Source: BJ22 sp031405895 (GTDB lineage Bacteria; Planctomycetota; Planctomycetia; Pirellulales; Pirellulaceae). From it: a stretch of 15,741 nucleotides of DNA. Positions 1 through 7,800 of this stretch are shown piece by piece; the stretch's first letter is position 1, and each line of letters begins with the position of its first letter. The translations under genes and the position numbers were made by a program. Below the pieces are notes generated by a model that saw only the letters and a list, made by a program, of their open reading frames with translations, did no database searches and was not told the DNA's origin. Where the stretch lies: assembly GCA_031405895.1 (NCBI GenBank), contig JANOFL010000128.1, positions 1 to 15,741 of the forward strand, written 5' to 3'.

Positions 1-204
1 GAGCGGCTTGACCACCAGATGCCAGTGGTTGGGCATCAGGCACCAGGCGAGCAGCTGGGTACCGGTCCGCTGGGTCCCCTGATCGAGAATCTGTTCAAAG
101 GCCTCGTAGTCTGCGTCTTTCCTGAAAATGGCCAACCGCGCGTTGGCGCGATTCAGCACGTGGTAAACCAGCCCGCCATCTGCTGCACGTTTCGGCCGTC
201 CCAT
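1..204 (-). CDS. REP-associated (RAYT-type, Y1/IS200-like) transposase, 3' part outside window
   Basis: The gene reads from an ATG at 204 leftwards off the window edge, so only the first 68 codons are seen. The product begins MGRPKRAADGGLVYHVLNRA and contains a CLMPNHWHLVV segment near residue 60. That segment carries the HxH (HWH) metal-binding motif of Y1 HUH transposases, and the GLVYHVLNR opening is typical of RAYT (transposase IS200-like) proteins. Family members are single-copy domesticated transposases that recognise and process palindromic REP sequences. The catalytic tyrosine would lie in the missing part. The start codon and first five codons sit inside the first copy of a 79-bp tandem duplication, so the upstream region is a copy of the gene's own head. 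No clear Shine-Dalgarno is seen. The family call is firm; intactness and activity cannot be judged. Confidence 0.85.
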   Translation of the reverse strand, partial: MGRPKRAADGGLVYHVLNRANARLAIFRKDADYEAFEQILDQGTQRTGTQLLAWCLMPNHWHLVVKPL

Positions 205-347
205 GCCCAAAGCCTACCCGAATACCACTCCCCCGTCAAGAAAACGGTTCCTGACACCTTTTCCGTCCTTTCGGTCGTCCCATGCCCAAAGGCTACCCAA
301 ATGCCACTCCCCAGTCAAGAAAACGGTTCCTGACACCTTTTCCGTCC
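190..347. repeat. 79-bp tandem direct duplication (2 copies) over the head of the transposase gene
   Basis: Copy 1 is 190-268 and copy 2 is 269-347, exactly adjacent and of equal length. By eye they differ at 5 of 79 positions. Each copy holds the transposase start (ATG GGA CGN CCG AAA on the minus strand) plus its upstream flank, including the shared stretch GGTTCCTGACACC. In copy 2 the duplicated start at 283 opens a 15-codon reading frame that stops at 236 (ends RCQEPFS), so it cannot make transposase. The rest of the gap between the transposase and the sigma factor (348-562) holds nothing I can support. Confidence 0.9.
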
Positions 348-562
348 TGGAAAGATGTTCGTTGATTGAATGAATCTTCTGGCGAATTTCTTCAACGAAA
401 TGGCTTGACATCGAAACTGGTTACTTGTGAGCTGAATTTGCCGAGGAACGGGGAAGTCTTCAGGGTGGTTTGGGATGTTCTTGGAAATGTGCTCGGGCAA
501 GGCAGGAGCCTTGTCACCACGACGGCGCTGCGGGCTGGTAGTGGACGGGTTTGGAGATGGCA

Positions 563-1132
563 TCATGGCTGTGAGTCATGTCCGATCCTGCGAAACAGCC
601 ACGCCCGGGCGTAGGTCCAGTGGCGGTGGGCGGTGGTGCGGGAGAGGCCGAGGACTTCGCAGGCTTGCTCGATCGTCATGCCGCCGAAGTAGCGGAGCAC
701 GACCAGCCGGGCTTTGACGGGGTCGTTCCTGGCCAGCTCGTCGAGGGCTTCGTGCAGTTCCAGCAGCTGGTCGTCGTCGAGCGCCGCGCCGATGTGGTCG
801 AGGTCGACGTCGACCCGTTGCCGGTCCCCGCCACGCTTGATCCGTTTCCGCCGCCGGGCGTTGTCGACGAGGATGTGCCGCATCACGTCGGCGGCGACGG
901 CGACAAAGTGCCCCGACGAGGACCAGTCTTTCTGCAAGTCGGTCCGGACGAGCCGCATGTAGGCTTCGTGAACCAGCGCGGTCGGCTGGAGCGTCAGCCC
1001 GGTCGGCTCGTTGACCAGCTTGGCCGCCGCGATCCGGCGCAGCTCGTCGTAGACGTGCTGGAAGAGTTCGGCGGTCGCCTTGCGGTCGCCGTCGCGGACT
1101 CCGGCCAGGGTTTGGGAGATGTCGTCGGACAT
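563..1132 (-). CDS. ECF-family RNA polymerase sigma factor (Sigma70_ECF / TIGR02999 type)
   Basis: This 189-residue protein has the two-domain layout of an ECF sigma factor. Region 2 (about residues 15-100) includes LVHEAYMRL and the basic stretch NARRRKRIKRGG that follows the -10-recognition helix. Region 4 (about 125-180) carries a helix-turn-helix at MTIEQACEVLGLSRTTAHRH. The length, the LTLQPTALVHEAYMRL pattern and the AYxRLV/HF layout match the Sigma70_ECF (PF07638) group that is expanded in Planctomycetes. In that group sigma genes often neighbour Ser/Thr kinases, but no kinase or anti-sigma gene is next to this one here. Its downstream neighbour is the transposase fragment. The ATG at 1132 is preceded on the minus strand by a pyrimidine-rich tract with no Shine-Dalgarno. 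An in-frame alternative further upstream would run into the inverted repeat. Targets are unknown. Confidence 0.9.
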   Translation of the reverse strand: MSDDISQTLAGVRDGDRKATAELFQHVYDELRRIAAAKLVNEPTGLTLQPTALVHEAYMRLVRTDLQKDWSSSGHFVAVAADVMRHILVDNARRRKRIKRGGDRQRVDVDLDHIGAALDDDQLLELHEALDELARNDPVKARLVVLRYFGGMTIEQACEVLGLSRTTAHRHWTYARAWLFRRIGHDSQP

Positions 1133-1145
1133 GCGGGAGGAGGAG

Positions 1146-1321
1146 GGGGAACACTAATCTGCGCTAATCAACGCTAATGGGAAAAGGACAGGGGGGGATA
1201 AGGACAGGACATTGGTAATAGGATATGCATCGAACCAGTCAAACTGAACTGATTTCACGTTGGCTGAGGTAACTCTTGAGCCGTCTTGATTAGCGCAGAT
1301 TAGCGCAGATTAGTGTTCCCC
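1146..1321. repeat. 176-bp inverted-repeat (MITE/REP-pair-like) intergenic element
   Basis: A 24-bp perfect inverted repeat bounds the element: left arm 1146-1169 and right arm 1298-1321 (GGGGAACACTAATC followed by TGCGCTAATC when read inward). The similarity continues imperfectly for about 9 more bases. The right arm also has a tandem 10-mer (TAGCGCAGAT twice, 1291-1310). It fills most of the gap between the hydrolase stop (1341) and the sigma-factor start (1132). No transposase is encoded inside, so any mobility would be in trans. Confidence 0.8.
1215..1242 (-). promoter_or_regulatory. Candidate sigma70-type promoter for the ECF sigma gene, inside the repeat element
   Basis: Read on the minus strand there is a TTGACT box (1242-1237), a 16-bp spacer and a TATTAC box (1220-1215). 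Transcription would begin near 1207, leaving a leader of about 75 nt that includes only the left arm of the inverted repeat. The match is reasonable but the spacer is one base short of the optimum. Promoter consensus in planctomycetes is not well defined, so this is tentative. Confidence 0.3.
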
Positions 1322-1340
1322 TTCAACGATTCGCCTCGTG

Positions 1341-3212
1341 CTACTCCACGTGGCTGGTCGCATTGTCCCAGGCCGTCTGGCCGCCGACGACTGGGAGGAA
1401 GAGGCGGGTGCCGTCGAGGTCGACGGTGAGTTTGGTTCCGGCGGCGGGCCAGAGCGTGAAATCGCGGTCGCTTGAGAAAATCATCAAGCCGATCTGCGTG
1501 CCGGCCGGGATGACCTGATCGTCGGGCTGGAGGTCGAATTCAAGCTCGACGAACTCGCCGGGGACCAGCGGTTCGCTTTCGCGGAGCGAGTGGCGGTTCT
1601 GCGGATCGGCCCAGCCGCGGGTGATGACGTCGTCGGTGATCTTGTCGGCGTCGGTCCAGGGGAGCGCGACGAGCCAGACAGAGAGGTTCACGGCGGGCTT
1701 GTCGGCCGCGAGCCGGATTGACAGCCGCGGGGTGCCCGAGATGTGCAGGTCCTGCTTGAGCGGCGCGGAAGCATAGAGCAGGCGGTTTTCGGAACTGGCG
1801 GCCTTGGCCAGTTCGGCACCGGGGACATCCACGTCATCGACCAGCGATTCGGTGCCTTGGGCCGGACTTTCAGCCGCTTCGAGTCCCCCGACCGCCGCAC
1901 CGCCGGCTTTGAGATGGAGCGTGACGGGCTGGGATTCCGGATTCGGGTAATCGGCGTACTCGGTCGGCTTGGTTCGCCGCCCTGTTTCGCGAACGATGAA
2001 AGCGCGGGGGTCGTTCTCGACACCGTTTTCCACGCCATACAGGTAGCGTGTGAACCAGCGGTTCTTCATCTTCATCGGCGGATCTCCACCGTGGCCGCCC
2101 TGGTGGAAGAACATCTGGACCGGGACGCCTTTTTCCTTGAGCGCCAGGGCGATCCGGACGCTGTGTTCGGGCATCACGTTCCAGTCGTTGAAGGCGTGGG
2201 CCATCAGCGTGGCGGCCTTCATCGGGCCGATGTCGTTCATGTAGTCGCGGCCGGCCCAGAAGTCGTTGTAGTCGCCCGTATCGCGGTCCTGGCCTTCCTT
2301 CATTTCGCGGTCGCGAATTTCGCCGTTGCACCACGGGCGGCGGTCGAGGTTGCCGCTGTTGATGAAGTCGTACAGCACGTCGATGTCTTCGCCCATGTAG
2401 CCGCCCGGATGGCGGATCAGGCCGTGGCTGCGGTAATAATGGTAGTAGGAAGTGTTGGGGGCGACCGGAATGATGGCTTCGAGGCCCTCGACGCCGGTCG
2501 TCGCGGCGGCGAGGGGAAGCGTGCCGTTGTAGGAGGTCCCGATCATGCCGACCTTGCCCGAGCACCAGGTGGCCGTGACCGGGTCGCCGCCCTCGGCTTC
2601 GGTGAAGCCCTTGGCCCGGCCGCAAAGCCAATCGATCACGGCCTTGGGGGCCAGCGATTCGTTGTCACCGCCTACAGTTGGGCAGCCTTGGGAAAGGCCG
2701 GTCCCGGGCGAGGCCGAATGGACGACCGCGAAGCCGCGCGGGAGCCAGTCACCGACTTCCGTATCGGACATCGTTGGGCGAAGCGAAACTGGCTCGATGC
2801 TCGGCGCGGCGGGACGGACCGGCGGGTCGGCTCCCAGCTCCTGGCGCGGGTTCCAGAAATAGCTGTCGCTCGCTGCGATGCCGCAGAAGTAAGGACTGGT
2901 CTCGTAGACGACAGGGACTTTCAGGCCTTCGGTGTCGGTCTGCAGCGGGCGGGTGATGTCCACGTGCATCCGGTCGGGCTTGCCGTCGCCGTCGGAGTCA
3001 AAGGTCGTCTCGACGAACAGGTCGTGGCGGATCCACTCTTCGCGGTTGGAAAAAGCGGGGACCTTCTGGGCTTCGCCGTTTTCGAAGACGGGGGCGGCTT
3101 TCGCTTCGGTGGGTGGCGGAGCCGCTTGCTGGGCCAAAACGGGGATTGCGAAAGCGCCGGCGAGAAACGCGATCAACGTCAGGCGGTTGAGGCGGGAACA
3201 CGGGATACGCAA
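1341..3212 (-). CDS. Secreted S15-family alpha/beta hydrolase (Xaa-Pro dipeptidyl-peptidase / CocE-NonD type)
   Basis: This 623-residue protein starts with a signal peptide (basic start, hydrophobic LTLIAFLAGAFAIPVLA, likely cleavage after Ala27), so it is probably periplasmic or secreted. The S15 alpha/beta-hydrolase fold follows, with the nucleophile motif GTSYNG (Ser227), an acid in FNDWNV (Asp343) and a histidine in HQGGHGGD (His374). That is the complete triad order of PepX and CocE enzymes. Residues about 430-623 fit the PepX C-terminal beta-sandwich. DSDGDGKPD near residue 72 is common in this subfamily and may bind calcium. Family members cleave X-Pro dipeptides or hydrolyse esters or acyl bonds; the substrate cannot be told from sequence. 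The start is TTG, supported by an AGGAG seven bases upstream and by the intact signal peptide; the next in-frame ATG would remove it. Confidence 0.88.
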   Translation of the reverse strand: MRIPCSRLNRLTLIAFLAGAFAIPVLAQQAAPPPTEAKAAPVFENGEAQKVPAFSNREEWIRHDLFVETTFDSDGDGKPDRMHVDITRPLQTDTEGLKVPVVYETSPYFCGIAASDSYFWNPRQELGADPPVRPAAPSIEPVSLRPTMSDTEVGDWLPRGFAVVHSASPGTGLSQGCPTVGGDNESLAPKAVIDWLCGRAKGFTEAEGGDPVTATWCSGKVGMIGTSYNGTLPLAAATTGVEGLEAIIPVAPNTSYYHYYRSHGLIRHPGGYMGEDIDVLYDFINSGNLDRRPWCNGEIRDREMKEGQDRDTGDYNDFWAGRDYMNDIGPMKAATLMAHAFNDWNVMPEHSVRIALALKEKGVPVQMFFHQGGHGGDPPMKMKNRWFTRYLYGVENGVENDPRAFIVRETGRRTKPTEYADYPNPESQPVTLHLKAGGAAVGGLEAAESPAQGTESLVDDVDVPGAELAKAASSENRLLYASAPLKQDLHISGTPRLSIRLAADKPAVNLSVWLVALPWTDADKITDDVITRGWADPQNRHSLRESEPLVPGEFVELEFDLQPDDQVIPAGTQIGLMIFSSDRDFTLWPAAGTKLTVDLDGTRLFLPVVGGQTAWDNATSHVE

Positions 3213-3219
3213 TTGATTT

Positions 3220-3225
3220 CTCCTC
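3220..3225 (-). promoter_or_regulatory. Shine-Dalgarno that fixes the TTG start of the S15 hydrolase
   Basis: GAGGAG on the minus strand lies seven bases upstream of the TTG at 3212. No ATG or GTG with comparable spacing would preserve the signal peptide, so this site decides the start. Confidence 0.75.
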
Positions 3226-3324
3226 GATTGACAACTTCACAAACTGCAGAAACTGGTTCAGGCCGGTTTGGCAAAAAACGTGCCGGTCTCCTGCCAGCCG
3301 CGGTGCCCCCTCCCCCTGCCCCAC

Positions 3325-3373
3325 ATCCGCCTGGTACGGATTTCCGGAAGACCGGAATCCGTACCAGGCGGAT
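3325..3373. repeat. Long near-perfect hairpin in the divergent intergenic region
   Basis: Left arm 3325-3347 and right arm 3352-3373 are reverse complements except for one extra T in the left arm, around a 4-base loop (AAGA). The arm reads ATCCGCCTGGTACGGATT then CCGG. The pyrimidine-rich flank on the left (3307-3320) and purine-rich flank on the right (3374-3387) extend the symmetry loosely. It lies between two genes that are transcribed away from each other (starts 3212 and 3498), so it is not in a place where a terminator is needed. A REP-like repeat or an operator/leader structure are both possible. The remainder of 3213-3497 shows no gene. Confidence 0.8.
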
Positions 3374-3497
3374 GGAGGAGGGGGGAAGAAATTTAAGGTG
3401 GCGAACCTGGCTTGTGTGGACGGGACCTGCACAATGCTACCATACGTGAAAACGGGTCGGTGCGGCCCGAAAACAACCTGTCAGGGAGTGTGCGTCG

Positions 3498-4271
3498 ATG
3501 TCCCGTTTTACTTGTACGGCACTGGCGATTCTGGGGCTGGGATTCGGCACGGCCCAAGCGTTGGCCCAGGAGTCACCGCCGGCTCAGGATCCGGCAATGC
3601 CTGCGGCCGTCATTCCGTCCGCCGATCTGCCCGCGGCGCTGGTCGATGGCCAGGCGACCGGCTGGCGTGATTTCGGCGCGGAGGACCTCGTCAATGTCAA
3701 CGGCGATGACGACACTTGGACCTGGGGCGACGATGGAGTGTTGCATTGCAGCGGGAACCCGGTCGGCGTGATCCGGTCCAAGGTGCCGTATGTGAACTTT
3801 GAGCTGATGCTCGAATGGCAACACCTGAAGAGTGCCGGCAACTCGGGCGTGTTCGTCTGGTCACCGCGGGCGTCGCTGGATGTGCTCAAACCGGGTGAGC
3901 TGCCGGAAGGAATCGAGTGCCAGGTGCTCGACCACGGTTACACGGCAGAATACGAAGCCAGCTCGGGGGAAAAAGCCGACTGGTTCACAACCAACGGAGA
4001 TGTCTTTCCGGTCGGCAGTTCGGTGATGACGCCCTTCGCGCCGGTTTCGCCCAACGGCCAGCGAAGTTTCCCGGTCGCCAACCATTCGCGCGGGTTTGGC
4101 GAGTGGAACCACTACTACATCCGGGCGATCAACGGCGAAGTCCGTTTGTGGGTCAACGGGCATGAAGTCGCCGGCGGGACGGCTTGCGACCCGGCCCACG
4201 GGCACATTGCGCTGGAAGCCGAGGGCTCACCGATCGATTTCCGGAACATGCGGATCCGGATTTTGAACTGA
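3498..4271 (+). CDS. Secreted DUF1080 protein (3-keto-disaccharide hydrolase family)
   Basis: This 257-residue protein has a signal peptide (MSRFTCTALAILGLGFGTAQALA, likely cut after Ala23), then a spacer rich in Pro and Ala to about residue 45. One DUF1080/PF06439 concanavalin-like beta-sandwich spans roughly 50-257. Family hallmarks are GNSGVFVW, the following E-Q-V-L-D-H stretch, the EWNHYYIRAINGEVRLWVNG strand pair and the closing GHIALEAEGSPIDFRNMRI. Characterised members hydrolyse 3-keto-glycosides, and many planctomycete paralogues are uncharacterised, so the substrate is open. The ATG at 3498 is preceded by a weak GGGAG about ten bases upstream. The gene is divergent from the S15 hydrolase, and its stop codon touches an inverted-repeat element that may shape the 3' end of the mRNA. 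Confidence 0.9.
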   Translation: MSRFTCTALAILGLGFGTAQALAQESPPAQDPAMPAAVIPSADLPAALVDGQATGWRDFGAEDLVNVNGDDDTWTWGDDGVLHCSGNPVGVIRSKVPYVNFELMLEWQHLKSAGNSGVFVWSPRASLDVLKPGELPEGIECQVLDHGYTAEYEASSGEKADWFTTNGDVFPVGSSVMTPFAPVSPNGQRSFPVANHSRGFGEWNHYYIRAINGEVRLWVNGHEVAGGTACDPAHGHIALEAEGSPIDFRNMRIRILN

Positions 4272-4403
4272 GAGCCTGTCCGAAAAGGGGTCAGACCCTT
4301 TGCAAGGTTGTCTTCGCTACTTCGAGAACTGGACGAAAGCCGTACAATTGCCACTTTGGGGCCCATTCGTGGAGAGGGTCAGACCCCTTTTCGGACAGGC
4401 TCT
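4271..4403. repeat. 133-bp inverted-repeat element (MITE / REP-pair-like) abutting a stop codon
   Basis: Arms 4271-4299 and 4375-4403 are 29-bp inverted repeats with a single mismatch at the centre of the GGGTC-N-GACCC motif (AGCCTGTCCGAAAAGGGGTC read inward). The 75-bp interior has no reading frame. If the element is taken as 4273-4401, it is flanked by CTGAG on both sides (4268-4272 and 4402-4406), which could be a target duplication. The near-palindromic flank makes that ambiguous. The left edge overlaps the last base of the DUF1080 stop codon. Confidence 0.85.
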
Positions 4404-4472
4404 GAGACCGGTTGAAAGGCTCATCGGCCTGGCTGGCGGGGCGGTTGTTTGGAGTGGCCGTTTGTTTCGTGG

Positions 4473-4494
4473 CGACGAAGCTCCTGCTTTGTCG
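4473..4494. repeat. Small hairpin (8-bp arms) in the gene-free region
   Basis: CGACGAAG (4473-4480) and CTTTGTCG (4487-4494) pair around a 6-base loop with one G-T pair. It lies in the gene-free stretch 4272-4842, which otherwise holds the inverted-repeat element before it and the 65-bp tandem repeat after it. Function is unknown. Confidence 0.4.
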
Positions 4495-4650
4495 TTCTGT
4501 GCTTGGCTGTCTTCCCAGCGTGCGGGTTCTTCGGCCTTGCAATTTTCTCGCGAATCGCTTTTCGAGCAGGAGGCAACGCGGTTGAAGATTGACTGCATGG
4601 CACGAAGGTCAACACCTGCGCATTGCGCGGACGCCCCCTCCCCCCGTCCT

Positions 4651-4780
4651 CCCCACACCGCTCAAAGCAGCGGCGAGGGAGGCAGCCGGAAGTGTGGTAG
4701 TTGTTGTGCCGCCAACCCCACATCGCTCAAAGCAGCGGCGGGGGAGGGAGCCGGAAGTGTGGATGTTGTTGTGCCGCCGC
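4651..4780. repeat. 65-bp tandem direct repeat, two copies
   Basis: Copies at 4651-4715 and 4716-4780 are directly adjacent and share most positions, with about 7 differences by eye. Each holds CGCTCAAAGCAGCG, a small stem-loop in its own right, and GCCGGAAGTGTGG. Both copies lie between the convergent 3' ends of the DUF1080 gene and the ELWxxDGT gene. No ORF with coding character covers them. Confidence 0.85.
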
Positions 4781-4842
4781 CGCGTAATGCACCCCCGACT
4801 GGTTTGACTGCCGGGGCTTATTGGCAACCTGGAAATGTCGCT

Positions 4843-7800
4843 TCAGTCCAGCTGCGGGCCTTCAAACAAGTCCGGAAGCAGTGCGTCCGAATCGGTGTTC
4901 GACTGACTGAAGAACAGGTCGCGGTCGATGTCGGCGAACGTGCGCGAAGTGAGTGTCGACTGGGCAACACTGGCGGCCAGAGACGGATTGCTCCGCGCCC
5001 CGCCGGCTGAACTTCCGTTCATCCTCGCGAGATTGCCTCCCAAGCCGGAGCCCGTGCCGGACTGTCGCCGGAAGGCTTGAGGTCCGCGCGGATCGAAGCC
5101 CATCGGGCCACCGCGGCCACCCGGGGCAAAGGCCATCGGCGCGGGTGAGTCTTCCGGGTTTTTCAGGACCCAGACTTCGCGTCCGTTGGCGCTGTTGGTG
5201 GCCGAGAAGACCAGCCAGGTCGCGCCACCGCGGCTGATCGAGAGCGGGTCGGCGTTGGCGGTTCCCGGGGCGATGTCGGAAACACGGGTGATACTCGGCC
5301 CGGAGAAATTGCTTCGCCAGAGTTCGCGGCCGTTGACTCCGTCGTTGTCGGAGAAGTAGAGCAGATTGTTGAAGACGGTCAGGCCGGTCGGATCGGAGCC
5401 GGCCGCGCCCAGCTGAATGTCCTTGACCAGAACGGTGCCCGCATCGGACCCGTTGCTGCGCCAGAGTTCCTTGCCCGATGTTCCGTCATTGGCGACGAAC
5501 ATCAGGGTGCCGTTGAGGTTGCGGAGCGATTCGGGGCTGGGCGAGCCACTGCCCGGGACCAGGTCGCGGACGGGAGAAGTGGTGCCCAGCTCGTGTTTCC
5601 AGATTTCGCGGCCGCTCGTGCCATCGTCGGCGACAAAGAGCAGGTTGCCTTTGACGTTGGTCACGAAGGTCGGATTGGAGCTGGCCGCGCCGGGGTTGAT
5701 GTCGGAGACCATCGAAAGCGTGGTGGGACCGGTGGCTTTCCACAGCTCCCGGCCTTCACCGACCCGCTCAGCTGAAAAGAACAGCGTTCCGTTGATATTG
5801 ATCAGGGCCGCCGGTTCGGAACTGGGCAGGCCGGGATTCGCATCACCGACCATTTGCGTCAGCCCGGTGTAGCCAAAGCTCGACCAGAGCTCCCGGCCGT
5901 GGTCATTGTTGGTCGCGGCAAAGTAGAGCGTGCCCGAAACATTGACCAGGCTGTCGGGATCGCTGTTGGCCAGGCCCGGCCGGATGTTGCGCACAAGGCT
6001 GGTCGACGCGGACGACCCGCGGCTGAGCCAAAGTTCATTGCCGTTCAATCCGTCATTGGCCGTGAAATAGAGCAGCCCGTTGACGTTGGTCAGCTTGGCG
6101 GGACCCGAACTGGCGGTGCCCGACCGGATGTCCTTGTGCAGCACTGCCCGCCCCGTGATCAGATCGACACGTCCCAGCTCGCGGCCGAACTCGGTGGCTG
6201 ACTGCTGGAAGTCAGCCGAGAAGTAAAGCACTCCATTGACGTTGACGAGGTTTTCCGGCTTCTCGACCAGCAGGCTGCCACTGTCGACCTGCCCGGTGCC
6301 TGCGACCGTGCCGTCGGTTTTCCAGAGTCGGCGCGCGGCGAGGGGCGCGGAACTGGCGGTGAAGTAGACGGTGCCGTTGACGCTGGTGAACGAAGCCGGC
6401 GCGGAGCCACCGGCACCGGCCACGAGGCTGATCAGTTCCAGGTCGTTGGGTGGTGTCGAGGGAGCAAGACCGATTCCAGGCACGCCGGGGCCGGAAACCT
6501 GGGGCCCTCCGACACGGGAAAGGTTGTAGCCCGGCGGCGCGACTCCAGTGGCGGCTCCGGTCACGCCAGGAACGTCGACTTCCGGCTCGCGGCCACTGTC
6601 GAACCGCATCAGGAACCGCGAGCTCGAGGTGTTGTTCGAGTCGCGTCGGACCGTGAAAAACAGGTGGCCATTGAGTGACACGAAGTCCCGGAAATCGGGA
6701 TCGCCATTGCCCACGATCGCGGACAGCTGCGTCAGCTCCAGACTCTCGGCGTTGGACTGCCAGAGTTCCATGCCGTTGGTCAGGTTGTCGGCGACGAAGT
6801 AGAGCGCGCCATTGAGGCTGAAGAACCGCTTTTCAACAGTCTGCTGGGGCGTGTTGAGGAGCCCGATCAGGTCGGTTCCAGCGGCGGTGCCGTTCGACTT
6901 CCAGAGATTCTGGTTTTGCACGCCGGCCTTGGCCCCGAACATCAGCGTCCCGTTGACGTTGGTCAGGTGCTGGGCACCGGCACCCACCTGGGTCGAGACG
7001 ACTGAGGTTCCGCTCGCGGTGCCATTGGTCTTGTACAGCCCGGAAGTAGTGGAGTTGCCGCCCGACCGGATGAAAAACAGGGAGCCGTTGACATTGGCGA
7101 AGTTGACGGGATAGGAACCGGCCGACCCCGCCCGCAAGTCGGAAACGAGCAGGGTCGAAGCGGCCGTGCCCTGGCTTTTCCAGAGTTCGTAGCCATGCGT
7201 TCCGTCATTGGCCTTGAAGAACAGCGTGCCGCTGACATCCGTCATGTTGTTGATCTGCGAACTGCCGCTGCCGGGGCGGATATCGAAGGCCAGCGCCGTG
7301 CCGCTGGTCGTGCCGTTGCTCCGCCAGAGTTCCTTGCCCACCGTGCCGTCGTTGGCGAGGAACAGCAAGGTGCCGTTGACGTTCATCAGTTGGTCGGGCG
7401 TCGAGCTGAGAGCGCCGGGCCGGGTGTCCTTGAGCAGAATGGTCCCGTCAAATGTCCCGTCGCTTTTCCATAGCTCGCGACCGGCCGGAACATTGTTGCT
7501 GGTGTTTCCGTTGGCGACGAAGAACAGGACGCCGTTGACGTTGACGAGCTCGGCCGGAGCGGAACCGGTCGCACCTGGGAGGATGTCCTTGACGAGAACC
7601 GTGCCGTCCGCCGTGCCGTCGCTTTTCCACAGTTCGCGGTTGCCGCTGCTGTCGGTGCCGGCGGAGAAGAAGAGTGTGCCGTTGACGTTGACGAGGTCGC
7701 CGGGGCTGCTGCCGGTTGCGCCCGAAACGATGTCCCTGACTGGCAGGGTTCCGGCGATTGTGCCGTCGGTCTTGTACAGCTCGGCTCCGGTCGCGGGGGT

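Noticed and set aside
578..1177. 199-codon plus-strand frame
   Set aside because: It is antisense to the ECF sigma factor and has no domain features.
1341..3212. DSDGDGKPD in the S15 hydrolase as a dockerin or EF-hand domain
   Set aside because: The motif is single and is usual in this hydrolase subfamily; no second calcium loop or dockerin layout is present.
3325..3373. Intrinsic terminator
   Set aside because: No T tract follows the stem on either strand, and both flanking genes are transcribed away from it.
1743..3449. 568-codon open frame on the plus strand
   Set aside because: It lies antisense to the S15 hydrolase, whose triad and signal peptide are clear. Long antisense frames are common in GC-rich DNA, and its product shows no recognisable motif.
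4651..4780. Possible CRISPR array
   Set aside because: There are only two directly adjacent 65-bp copies with no spacers, and no cas gene is nearby.
4300..5010. 236-codon plus-strand frame across the gene-free region
   Set aside because: It starts within an inverted-repeat element, crosses the 65-bp tandem repeat and enters the ELWxxDGT gene antisense. Its composition looks non-coding.
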